Source: Candidula unifasciata (taxonomy: Eukaryota > Mollusca > Gastropoda > Stylommatophora > Geomitridae). From it: a stretch of 64,000 nt of DNA. The notes beneath the pieces were generated by a model. The model made no database searches, was not told the origin of the DNA, and saw only the letters and a program-made list of their open reading frames with translations. The translations under genes and the position numbers were made by a program. The stretch covers positions 455,302 to 519,301 of the forward strand of contig CAJHNH020000805.1 in the NCBI GenBank assembly GCA_905116865.2, read 5' to 3'. How positions within the stretch are numbered: position 1 is the stretch's first letter; each line of letters begins with the position of its first letter. Shown one piece after another: positions 10,516 through 20,621 of this stretch.

Positions 10516-13500
10516 GTATGTGTTTCTCTTCCTCATGTCTCTTAGCCTCCTCAGGTGGTCTGTATGTTTTTCTCTTCCTCATGTCTCTTAGCCTCCTCAG
10601 GTGCTCAGTTTATGTTTCTCTTCCTCATGTCTCTTAGCCTCCTCAGGTGGTCAGTTTATGTTTCTCTTCCTCATGTCTCTTAGCCTTCTCAGGTGGTCAG
10701 TATGTGTTTCTCTTCCTCATGTCTCTTAGCCTCGCCAGGTGGTCAGTTTGTGTTTCTCTTCCTCATGTCTCTTAGCCTCCTCAGGTGGTCAGTATGTGTT
10801 TCTCTTCCTCATGTCTCTTAGCCTCCTCAGGTGGTCAGTTTATGTTTCTCTTCCTCATGTCTCTTAGCCTCCCCAGGTGGTCAGTATGTGTTTCTCTTCC
10901 TCATGTCTCTTAGCCTCCTCAGGTGGTACAGTATGTGTTTTTCTTCTCTTCCTCATGTCTTTTAGCCTCCTCAGGTGGTCAGTACGTGTTTCTCTTCCTC
11001 ATGTCTTTTAGCCTCCTCAGGTGGTCAGTTTATGTTTCTCTTCCTCATGTCTCTTAGCCTCCACAGGTGGTCAGTATGTGTTTCTCTTCCGCATGTCTCT
11101 TAGCCTCCACATGTGGTCAGTATGTGTTTCTCTTCCTCATGTCTCTTAGCCTCCTCAGGTGGTCAGTTTATGTTTCTCTTCCTCATGTCTCTTAGCCTCC
11201 TCAGGTGGTCAGTTTATGTTTCTCTTCCTCATGTCTCTTAGCCTTCCCAGGTGGTCAGTATGTGTTTCTCTTCCTCATGTCTCTTAGCCTCCTCAGGTGG
11301 TCAGTATGTGTTTCTCTTCTCTTCCTCATGTCTTTCAGCCTCCTCAGGTGGTCAGTATGTGTTTCTCTTCCTCATTTCTCTTAGCCTCCTCAGGTGGTCA
11401 GTATGTTTTTCTCTTCCTCATGTCTCTTAGCCTCCTCAGGTGGTCAGTTTATGTTTCTCTTCCTCATGTCTCTTAGCCTCCTCAGGTGGTGAGTTTATGT
11501 TTCTCTTCCTCATGTCTCTTAGCCTCCTCAGGTGGTCAGTTTATGTTTCTCTTCCTCATGTCTCTTAGCCTCCTCAGGTGGTCAGTTTATGTTTCTCTTC
11601 CTCATGTCTCTTAGCCTCCTCAGGTGGTCAGTATGTGTTTCTCTTCCTCATGTCTCTTAGCCTCGCCAGGTGGTCAGTTTGTGTTTCTCTTCCTCATGTC
11701 TCTTAGCCTCCTCAGGTGGTCAGTATGTGTTTCTCTGCCTCATGTCTTTTAGCCTCCACAGGTGGTCAGTTTATATTTCTCTTCCTCATGTCTCTTAGCC
11801 TCCCCAGGTGGTCAGTATGTGTTTCTCTTCCTCATGTCTTATAGCCTCCTCAGGTGGTCAGTATGTGTTTCTCTTCTCTTCCTCATGTCTTTTAGCCTCC
11901 TCAGGTGGTCAGTACGTGTTTCTCTTCCTCATGTCTCTTAGCCTCCTCAGGTGGTCAGTTTATGTTTCTCTTCCTCATGTCTCTTAGCCTCCACAGGTGG
12001 TCAGTATGTGTTTCTCTTCCTCATGTCTCTTAGCCTCCACATGCGGTCAGTATGTGTTTCTCTTCCTCATGTCTCTTAGCCTCCTCAGGTGGTCAGTTTA
12101 TGTTTCTCTTCGTCATGTCTCTTAGCCTCCTCAGGTGGTCAGTTTATGTTTCTCTTCCTCATGTCTCTTAGCGTCCCCAGGTGGTCAGTATGTGTTTCTC
12201 TTCCTCATGTCTCTTAGCCTCCTTAGGTGGTCAGTATGTGTTTCTCTTCCTCATGTCTCTTAGTCTCCTCAGGTGGTCAGTATGTGTTTCTCTTCTCTTC
12301 CTCATGTCTCTTAGTCTCCTCAGGTGGTCAGTATGTGTTTCTCTTCTCTTCCTCATGTCTCTTAGCCTCCTCGGGTGGTCAGTATGTGTTTCTCTTCTCT
12401 TCCTCATGTCTCTTAGCCTCCTCAGGTGGTCAGTATGTGTTTCTCTTCCTCATGTCTCTTAGCCTCCTCAGGTGGTCAGTTTATGTTTCTCTTCCTCGTG
12501 TCTCTTAGCCTCCCCAGGTGGTCAGTATGTGTTTCTCTTCCTCATGTCTCTTAGTCTCCCCAGGTGGTCAGTATGTGTTTCTCTTCCTCATGTCTCTTAG
12601 TCTCCTCAGGTGGTCAGTATGTGTTTCTCTTCTCTTCCTCATGTCTTTTAGCCTCCTCAGGTGGTCAGTATGTGTTTCTCTTCCTCATGTCTTTTAGCCT
12701 CCCCAGGTGGTCAGTTTATGTTTCTCTTACTCATGTCTCTTAGCCTCCTCAGGTGGTCAGTATGTGTTTCTCTTCCTCATGTCTCTTAGCCTCCTCAGGT
12801 GGTCAGTTTATGTTTCTCTTCCTCATGTCTCTTAGCCTCCTCAGGTGGTCAGTATGTGTTTCTCTTCCTCATGTCTCTTAGCCTCCTCAGGTGGTCAGTA
12901 TGTGTTTCTCTTCCTCATGTCTTTTACCCTCCTCAGTATGTGTTTCTCTTCTCTTCCTCATGTTTTTTAGCCTCCTCGGGTGGTCAGTATGTGTTTCTCT
13001 TCCTCATGTCTCTCCTCATCAGGTGGTCAGTATGTGTTTCTCTTCCTCATGTCTGTTAGCCTCCTTAGGTGGTCAGTTTATGTTTCTCTTCCTCATGTCT
13101 CTTAGCCTCCTCAGGTGGTCAGTATGTGTTTCTCTTCCTCATGTCTCTTAGCCTCCTCAGGTGGTCAGTTTATGTTTCTCTTCCTCGTGTCTCTTAGCCT
13201 CCCCAGGTGGTCAGTATGTGTTTCTCTTCCTCATGTCTCTTAGTCTCCCCAGGTGGTCAGTATGTGTTTCTCTTCCTCATGTCTCTTAGTCTCCTCAGGT
13301 GGTCAGTATGTGTTTCTCTTCTCTTCCTCATGTCTTTTAGCCTCCTCAGGTGGTCAGTATGTGTTTCTCTTCCTCATGTCTTTTAGCCTCCCCAGGTGGT
13401 CAGTTTATGTTTCTCTTACTCATGTCTCTTAGCCTCCACAGGTGGTCAGTATGTGTTTCTCTTCCTCATGTCTCTTAGCCTCCTCAGGTGGTCAGTTTAT

Positions 13501-13830
13501 GTTTCTCTTCCTCATGTCTCTTAGCCTCCTCAGGTGGTCAGTATGTGTTTCTCTTCCTCATGTCTCTTAGCCTCCTCAGGTGGTCAGTATGTGTTTTTCT
13601 TCCTCATGTCTTTTACCCTCCTCAGGTGGTCAGTATGTGTTTCTCTTCTCTTCCTCATGTTTTTTAGCCTCCTCGGGTGGTCAGTATGTGTTTCTCTTCC
13701 TCATGTCTCTCCTCATCAGGTGGTCAGTATGTGTTTCTCTTCCTCATGTCTGTTAGCCTCCTTAGGTGGTCAGTTTATGTTTCTCTTCCTCATGTCTCTT
13801 AGCCTCCTCAGGTGGTCAGTATGTGTTAGA
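10516..13830. repeat. 46-bp minisatellite, about 72 copies, starting at the exon 4 donor
   Basis: The unit contains GTATGTGTTTCTCTTCCTCA and CTCTTAGCCTCCTCAGGTGG. Variants have TTTATG for TATGTG, an extra TCTCT, and CCCC for CTCC. A block starting at 12472 recurs at 13161 (shift 689 bp, about 15 units) with an 8-base indel and a few substitutions. The first unit starts at the GT of the exon 4 donor. Local pyrimidine runs followed by AG, and CAGGTGG/CAGTATGT words, make each unit resemble splice sites. Confidence 0.96.
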
Positions 13831-13977
13831 GAGGATGTAAAACAGAACAGTATTTTTACACTGATAAGGCAGTATAAACAAGCTATTACATGTTTACATG
13901 TTTTCACAACATCAAGTGCCAAGCTGAGTAGCAGAGATTATCGTTTTGACAAACCAAAATGTTTTTATTTTCTACCA
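13831..13977. other. Unique intron 4 spacer
   Basis: Between the 46-bp array and the MITE. No exon, motif or repeat recognised. Confidence 0.6.
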
Positions 13978-14123
13978 TTAACTTTTTGAGTCCCAGAGGG
14001 TTTTAGCATCACAGGCCCAAGGGGTAGTCAAAAGAAACAAAAATCGGCGCATCATGCGTTTATTGGGCTTCTAGGCAGTAACCTATGAACATATGATGCG
14101 TTCCTTGGGACTCAAAGAGTTAA
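13978..14123. mobile_element. 146-bp MITE with TTAA at both ends (piggyBac-like)
   Basis: TTAA at 13978-13981 and again at 14120-14123. Just inside are terminal inverted repeats: CTTTTTGAGTCCCAGAGG on the left and, read on the other strand, CTCTTTGAGTCCCAAGGA on the right. TTAA target duplications with CYYTTTGAGTCCC-like ends are typical of non-autonomous piggyBac elements (established for the superfamily). The interior has no coding capacity. It contains a second weak inverted pair (GCATCATGCG / ATGATGCG). Confidence 0.78.
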
Positions 14124-14164
14124 TCATCATCTGTTTCTGCCATACAACCCAATCCAGGGACCAT

Positions 14165-15710
14165 CTGAGTACCTGACTCTCTAGCACCCAGCACCTGTCT
14201 GCTTGTCACAGACTTGTGTCTCTAGCACCCAGCACCTGTCTGCTTGTCACAGACTTGTGTCTCTAGCACACAGCACCTGTCTGCTTGTCACAGACTTGTG
14301 TCTCTAGCACCCAGGACTTGTCTGCTTGTCACAGACTTGTGTCTCTAGCACACAGCACTTGTCTGCTTGTCACAGACTTGTGTCTCTAGCACCCAGGACT
14401 TGTCTGCTTGTCACAGACTTGTGTCTCTAGCACCCAGGACTTGTCTGCTTGTCACAGACTTGTGTCTCTAGCACCCAGCACCTGTCTGCTTGTCACAGAG
14501 CTGTGTCTCCAGCACCCAGGACTTGTCTGCTTGTCACAGACTTGTGTCTCTAGCACCCAGGACTTGTCTGATTGTCACAGACTTGTGTCTCTATCACCCA
14601 GCACTTTTCTGATTGTCACAGACTTGTGTCTCTAGCACCCAGCACCTGTCTGCCTGTCACAGACTTGTGTCTCTAGCACCCAGCACTTGTCTGCTTGTCA
14701 CAGACTTGTGTCTCTAGCACCCAGCACTTGTCTGATTGTCACAGACTTGTGTCTCTAGCACCCAGCACTTGTCTGATTGTCACAGACTTGTGTCTCTAGC
14801 ACCCAGCACTTGTCTGCTTGTCACAGACTTGTGTCTCTAGCACCCAGCACCTGTCTGCTTGTCACAGACTTGTGTCTCTAGCACCCAGCACCTGTCTGAT
14901 TGTCACAGACTTGTGTCTCTAGCACCCAGCACCTGTCTGATTGTCACAGACTTGTGTCTCTAGCACCCAGCACTTGTCTGCTTGTCACAGACTTGTGTCT
15001 CTAGCACCCAGCACCTGTCTGATTGTCACAGACTTGTGTCTCTAGCACCCAGCACCTGTCTGATTGTCACAGACTTGTGTCTCTAGCACCCAGCACCTGT
15101 CTGATTGTCACAGACTTGTGTCTCTATCACCCAGCACTTGTCTGCTTGTCACAGAGCTGTGTCTCTAGCACCCTGCACTTGTCTGATTGTCACAGAGCTG
15201 TGTCTCTAGCACCCAGCACTTGTCTGCTTGTCACAGACTTGTGTCTCTAGCACCCAGCACTTGTCTGATTGTCACAGAGCTGTGTCTCTAGCACCCAGCA
15301 CTTGTCTGCTTGTCACAGAGCTGTGTCTCTTGCACCCAGCACTTGTCTGATTGTCACAGACTTGTGTCTCTAGCACCCAGCACTTGTCTGCTTGTCACAG
15401 ACTTGTGTCTCTAGCACCCAGCACTTGTCTGCTTGTCACAGACTTGTGTCTCTAGCACCCAGCACTTGTCTGCTTGTCACAGACTTGTGTCTCTAGCACC
15501 CAGCACTTGTCTGATTGTCACAGACTTGTGTCTCTAGCACCCAGCACTTGTCTGATTGTCACAGACTTGTGTCTCTAGCACCCAGCACTTGTCTGATTGT
15601 CACAGACTTGTGTCTCTAGCACCCTGAACTTGTCTGCTTGTCACAGAGCTGTGCCTCTAGCACCCAGCACTTGTCTGATTGTCACAGAGCTGTGCCTCTA
15701 GCACCCATCT
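14165..15710. repeat. 41-bp minisatellite, about 37 copies
   Basis: The unit contains CACAGACTTGTGTCTCTAGC and CACTTGTCTG with C/T, C/A and GACTTG/GAGCTG variants. It occupies the 3' half of intron 4 and ends about 25 bp before exon 5. Confidence 0.96.
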
Positions 15711-15732
15711 GAAGAATTCTATTTGATCTGAG

Positions 15733-15838
15733 ATCAAGATTGACATTGCAACCTGGTACATGAACCTGTACATCCAGACTCCAGCCTATGACAGAAACCT
15801 GGCCAGTGGCATTTGCGGCACCAACGATGGCATTCCAG
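15733..15838 (+). CDS. VWDE: VWDE-like gene, exon 5 (VWD domain, GICGTNDG motif)
   Basis: It encodes YMNLYIQTPAYDR and LASGICGTNDG. The (G)(L/I)CG..(N/D)G motif near the end of a VWD domain is diagnostic. Donor CCAG|GTTTGT, phase 1 out. Two acceptors give the same frame: TTTGATCTGAG (start 15733, adds Ile-Lys) or AGATCAAG (start 15739). I chose the first because its upstream tract is more normal, but neither is strong. The intron on the left is almost entirely tandem array, ending about 25 bp before the exon. Confidence 0.9.
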
Positions 15839-16330
15839 GTTTGTTTGACCTTGATGCTTGCTTTGTTTGATCTTGTTGCCTGCTTTGTTTGACCTTGTTG
15901 CTTGCTTTGTTTGACCTTGTTGCTTGCTTTGTTTGACCTTGTTGCTTGCTTTGTTTGACCTTTTTTCTTGCTTTGTTTGACCTTGTTGCTTGCTTTGTTT
16001 GACCTTGTTGCTTGCTTTGTTTGACCTTCTTGCTTGCCATCTGTTCATGTCTCTTTATTCCATGCCTGTTTGACCTTGTTGCTTGCTTTGTTTGACCTTG
16101 TTGTTTGCTTTGTTTGACCTTGATGTTTGCTTTGTTTGACCTTGTTGCTTGCCATCTGCTCATGTCTCTTCATTCCAGGTTTGTTTGACCTTGTTGCTTG
16201 CTTTGTTTGACCTTGTTGCTTGCCATCTGTTCATGTCTCTTCATTCCAGGTTTGTTTGACCTTGTTGCTTGCTTTGTTTGACCTTGTTGCTTGCCATATG
16301 TTCATGTCTCTTCATTCCAGGTCTGTTTCA
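15839..16330. repeat. 22-bp array with embedded copies of the exon 5 donor
   Basis: Copies of a 22-bp unit CTTTGTTTGACCTTGTTGCT start right at the exon 5 donor. Between them CATTCCAGGTTTGTTTGACC, which is the last 8 bases of exon 5 plus the first 12 of the intron, recurs near 16172 and 16239, with a mutated form near 16312. Lys/Gln-rich ORFs on the - strand are by-products. Confidence 0.9.
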
Positions 16331-16474
16331 CTTTGTTGCTTGCCATCTGCTAATTTCTCCTACTCCATGAGAGTTGAAGCCCAGCAAAAGCTTATTTCTG
16401 TCAGTGAAAACCTATATCTCAGCTCTTGCACCACAGACACAAGTGTCAAGAGTTAGTCGCCACACCACAAAAAC

Positions 16475-16800
16475 TAAACATGTCCACTCTTTTGTTTGTG
16501 AAAAATATGTCCACTTTTATTGCTTGCGCTGAACATCTCCACTCTACTGTTTGTACTAAATATGTCCACTCTTTTGTTTGTAGAGAACATGTCCACTCTA
16601 CTGTTTGTACTGAACATGTCCACTCTACTGTTTGTAAGGAACATGTCTACTGTTTAGCTTGTAGTGAAATGTTCACGCTATTATTTGAGGTGAACATGTC
16701 CACTCTTTTGTTTGTACTGAACATGTCAACTCTTCTGTTTGTACTGAACATGTCAACTCTTCTGTTTGTACTGAGCATGTCCACTCTATTGTTTGTAGTA
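16475..16800. repeat. 27-bp minisatellite
   Basis: About eleven imperfect copies of a 27-bp unit containing ACATGTCCACTCTACTGTTT and GTACTGA. Confidence 0.88.
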
Positions 16801-17667
16801 TCTCTTCTATGTTTAGGCTTCTGTCATCATCATCATCTTTTACAAAGTGATAATATTAAGGAGTTTTATGTTCCAGTTTTACATGATTACTAGAGTCTCA
16901 GATCAACCCTGTGTCCTTTTCCTCATTGATGCATATGTGACCAAACTATCCAGATATTTATCTCTTTGTTTTTCAGTAGCTCTTTTTATATTAAATTCCA
17001 TATTTAGCTAATGTGTCATTCATTTTCACTCATAATGTGACTAACACTCCTAATCATTTATCCTAAATCTATTGTCAGTTTTTATCTGTTTCTGGAAGGA
17101 CTTGCTCAAACCTCTCTTGCTCTCTCTCTCTCTCTTTCTTTCTCTTTCTCTCTCTCTCTCAGTCTGTCTCTCTCTCTCTCTCTCTCTGTGTCTCTTTTTC
17201 TCTCTCACACTATCTCTGTGAGTGTGCTACCTCAGTTTCACCTCACAATATCTCCCTCTCTCCTTCCCTCTCTCTTTCTCTTTCTCTCTCTCTTTCTCTC
17301 TGACGTTGCTACCTTGTCTATTTTTCTCAGGAAACCAAATGTCTACTGTCATCAGATGTTTCTCCATCTTTCAGCCTTCTGTTTTATGAGACCAACAAAT
17401 TAAATAGAGCCTGTTAGCATAGACTGCTGAATCTGGGAAATAAGGTTCCTTAAAGCCCCCCCCCCCCCCCCATTTTTTTTCCAGCCTCCTAAATCTGAGA
17501 ACTAAGGTTCCTTGAAGCACCCCCCTCACTTTTCAGCCTCCTAAATATTTGTATCGACATGCCTGCCTGTGAGGCTTGTTCACCAGCTGGTTATTTGTCC
17601 AGTGTATGAGATTGATTTTGGTAATGTTGGGAAACCGAAAACATTTACATTGTGGTGATATTTCCAG
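16801..17667. other. Intron 5 remainder: CT-rich tract, C-run, no exon
   Basis: Unique AT-rich sequence, a pyrimidine tract CTCTCT/CTTTCT at about 17115-17310, and a C-run at 17458-17470. The sequence around the C-run (CTAAATCTGAGAACTAAGGTTCCTT and relatives) is repeated two to three times between 17430 and 17550. No coding signal seen. Confidence 0.65.
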
Positions 17668-17758
17668 AAAACGACTTCACACACAGCGATGGACAAGTGA
17701 GCCCAGTTTGTCCAGCAGGTGTGCATTGTGTACCTGTAGCTTTCACAGAGTCTTGGAG
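17668..17758 (+). CDS. VWDE: VWDE-like gene, exon 6 (end of VWD domain, ESWR)
   Basis: Acceptor TGATATTTCCAG, donor TGGAG|GTATGT; phase 1 in, phase 2 out. It encodes E-NDFTHSDG, a C...C pair, then FTESWR. The ND(F/L)....G and F..SWR motifs directly follow the CGT..G motif in VWDE proteins. The split Arg codon (AG|A) is completed at 19873, giving SWRVAGSASLF, which parallels the family SWRV..(G)SLF pattern. A 46-bp minisatellite starts right at the donor. Confidence 0.9.
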
Positions 17759-18570
17759 GTATGTAGGCATTTGTTACACCCCTATGTAGGCATTGATGAC
17801 ACTAATATTAGGGCATTTGTTACACCCATGTGTTGGCATTTTTGACACTAATATTGAGGCATGTGTTACACCTATGTGTAGGCATTTATGACACTAATAT
17901 TGAGGTATGTGTCACACCTGTGTGTAGGTGTTTGTTACACCTGTGTGTAGGCATTGATGACACTAATATTGGGGCATGTGTTATACCTATGTGTAGGCAT
18001 TGACAACACTAATATTGAGGCATGTGTTAAACCTGTGTGTAGGCGTTTGTTACACCTTTGTGTAGGCATTGATGACACTAATATTGAGGCATGTGTTACA
18101 CCTATGTGTAGGCATTGATGATACTAATATTGGGGATCTTGTTACACCTATGTGTAGGCATTGATGACACTAATATTGAGGCATGTGTTACACCTATGTG
18201 TAGGCATTGATGATACTAATATTGGGGCATTTGTTACACCTATGTGTAGGCATTGATGACACTAATATTGAGGCATGTGTTACACCTATGTGTAGGCATT
18301 GATGATACTAATATTGGGGCATTTGTTACACCTATGTGTAGGCATTGATGACACTAATATTGAGGCATTTGTTACACCTATGTGTAGGCATTGATGACAC
18401 TAATATTGAGGCATTTGTTACACCTGTGTGTAGGCATTGATGACACTAATATTGGGGCATTTGTTACACCTATGTGTAGGTATTGATGACACTAATATTG
18501 AGGCATGTGTTACACCTATGTGTAGGTATTGATGACACTAATATTGAGGCATGTGTTACACCTGTATGTA
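17759..18570. repeat. 46-bp minisatellite starting at the exon 6 donor
   Basis: About 17 copies of a unit containing GTAGGCATTGATGACACTAA and TATTGAGGCATGTGTTACAC. The first copy overlaps the donor itself (GAG|GTATGTAGGCATT). It is unrelated in sequence to the other 46-bp arrays. Confidence 0.95.
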
Positions 18571-18769
18571 TGTCCTTGTTTCATGCAAATGCAGTAGACA
18601 TGACTTACACCAGCTCATGATTAGTTTTTTTATGTGTATTTTGACTTATGCTATATGTGTGTGCAACTATTTATGTATATTAGCTAGTACATTATGAGTT
18701 AGTTGCGTATCATTTGCAGGATGATGCAGAACCAACCCCAGCTTTTTGTTTACTCTTCTGGTTTTTTAT

Positions 18770-19085
18770 ACGCAAATTTAGTCTGAAAAAGCTCAACACA
18801 GTGTGCAGGCTCTGTAGCACCAGCAAGAATCCTGAAATACTTTGGTTAGATTTTAAACTCCAAATTTTGCCTGGGCAGCACCGTTATGCTACTCTTTCTG
18901 ATTTCCAATTGCCAAGGGATATTTTACGTGCGCAGCAATTCACACGGGCATCCTAACTCACTACCCAGAGAATCAGAGGAATTACAAGAAGTCCAAGTCC
19001 ACACGAAAAAGTCCCAGCCCTTACTGGGATTGAACCCGCAACCTCTAGCAATGCTATCAATCCATCTTCGCCTAGGGTGATCTAT
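18770..19085 (-). mobile_element. tRNA-like SINE candidate, family B
   Basis: On the - strand an A-box-like TAGGCGAAGATGG is followed after about 38 bases by a perfect B box GGTTCAATCCC (19026-19036 on the + strand). A SINE-like body extends to lower coordinates (TTGGCAATTGGAAATC on the - strand). The ORFs here are shadows. The left end is not sharply defined. Confidence 0.6.
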
Positions 19086-19269
19086 TAGTTTCATTTTTAG
19101 ATATTTTGTGTGTAGCATCTGCGTTGGTAGTTGTTCTGGCTACATTCACTCTCTCGTGGTTATGCAAGGATATGCATATATTTAAAATTTCTTAAAATTA
19201 TACAAGATGAGTGGTTTATTATGGAATCTGTTTTTGATACGATAAAGTAGATAGATTTTTTAGCGAAAT

Positions 19270-19660
19270 CAAGCAATGTTCCCTAGAGGTACACTCAGAC
19301 AGTTCACATAATCTAGTACATTACTGAAGCTGAGGTACAACCAGACAGTTCACATAATTTAGTACAATGCTGAAGCTGAGGTACACTCAGACAGTACACA
19401 TAATCTAGTACATTGCTGAAGCTGAGGTACAACAAGACAGTACACATAATCTAGTACATTGCTGAAGCTGAGGTACACTCAGACAGTACACATAATCGTG
19501 TACATTGCTGAAGTTGAGGTACACTCAGACAGTACACATAATCTAGTACATTGCTGAAGCTGAGGTACAATCAGACAGTACACATAATCTTGTACATTGC
19601 TGAAGCTAAGGTACACTCAGTACACATCTAGTTCCTTGCTGAAGCTGACAGTGAGACCTG
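19270..19660. repeat. 46-bp minisatellite
   Basis: About eight copies of a unit containing GTACACTCAGACAGTACACA and CATTGCTGAAGCTGAG. From 19660 to 19810 there are two to three copies of a related but longer unit (GATGGAACAACCAGACAGTA). Confidence 0.93.
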
Positions 19661-19872
19661 ACAGTTCACATAATCAAATATATTACATACATCAATGATA
19701 CAGATGGAACAACCAGACAGTACACAGAATCTAATACATTGTATACATCAATGATGCAGATGGAACAACCAGACAGTACACAGAATCTAATACATTGTAT
19801 ACATTGTTGATGTAGATGTTAAATCCCACCATAACCCCCTTTCTCACCATGATCTTCCCCTGTGTTTGGCAG

Positions 19873-20023
19873 AGTGGCCGGATCAGCCAGCTTGTTTTTA
19901 GCTGCACCAAAGCAGATCCAGGAGAAGCCTCCAGCCCAGTACTGCTCATGTTCTCTCACTGCCCAGGGACAGTCGCAGTTCACCTGCTCTCCCAGACAAC
20001 ACATTCAGGACAGTCAACTGACG
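19873..20023 (+). CDS. VWDE: VWDE-like gene, exon 7 (Cys-rich segment after VWD)
   Basis: Acceptor CCCTGTGTTTGGCAG, donor CTGACG|GTATGG; phase 2 in, phase 0 out, exactly 50 full codons. It encodes VAGSASLF followed by AQYCSCSLTAQGQ and a further Cys. The YC.C pattern after SWR..SLF is a family feature (compared from memory). The frame shown is the only one that is open, phase-compatible and family-like. Longer ORFs crossing the exon in other frames are shadows. Confidence 0.85.
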
Positions 20024-20159
20024 GTATGGCCCAGATAACATTCTGTTTTGTTTGTATCCAATTCAAGTTGACTGAGACATGATTCTGTCCAGACATCATG
20101 TTAGCATCTAGTGACAAATAAATATCTGAAAAACTGATGGAGAAACATAACCCCAATCT

Positions 20160-20395
20160 CATTCAGTCAATCAGTGAGTCAGTCAATCAGTGAATCAGTC
20201 AATCAGTAAGTCAGTCAATCAGCGAGTCTGTCTATCAGTAAGTCAGTCAATCAGTGAGTCAGTCAATCAGTAAGTCAGCCAATCAGTGAGTCTGTCTATC
20301 AGTGAGTCAGTCAGTCAGTGAGTCAGTCAATCAGTAAGTCAGTGAGTCAGTCAATCAGTGAGTCCATCTATCAGTAAGTCAGTCAGGCAAATGTT
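20160..20395. repeat. 16-bp minisatellite (CAATCAGTGAGTCAGT)
   Basis: About fifteen copies of CAATCAGTGAGTCAGT-like units at the start of intron 7, with AAGT/GAGT and TCTGTC variants. Confidence 0.9.
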
Positions 20396-20621
20396 GTGCT
20401 AAACCTAACCATGATGTCTTAAATTCAAATCTACTCTTCTGCAGACTTAATATTCACTATGCAGCATTACAATTTGTTCATGTAATTTGAATTCAACATT
20501 ACATATATGTTCATGTAATATGTATTCAATATTATACACACATTCATGTTACCTGTTTTCAACATTTTAATATGATTCTGTAATCTGTGTTCTTCTTCTT
20601 TCGTTTTTTGTCCTCTCACTG

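Noticed and set aside
18720..18760. Possible extra exon after GTATCATTTGCAG (start about 18720, reading MMQNQPQLFVYSSG)
   Set aside because: The frame fits exon 6 but soon reaches a stop with no good donor. Joining exon 6 directly to 19873 restores the conserved SWRV..SLF motif, so this exon is not needed.
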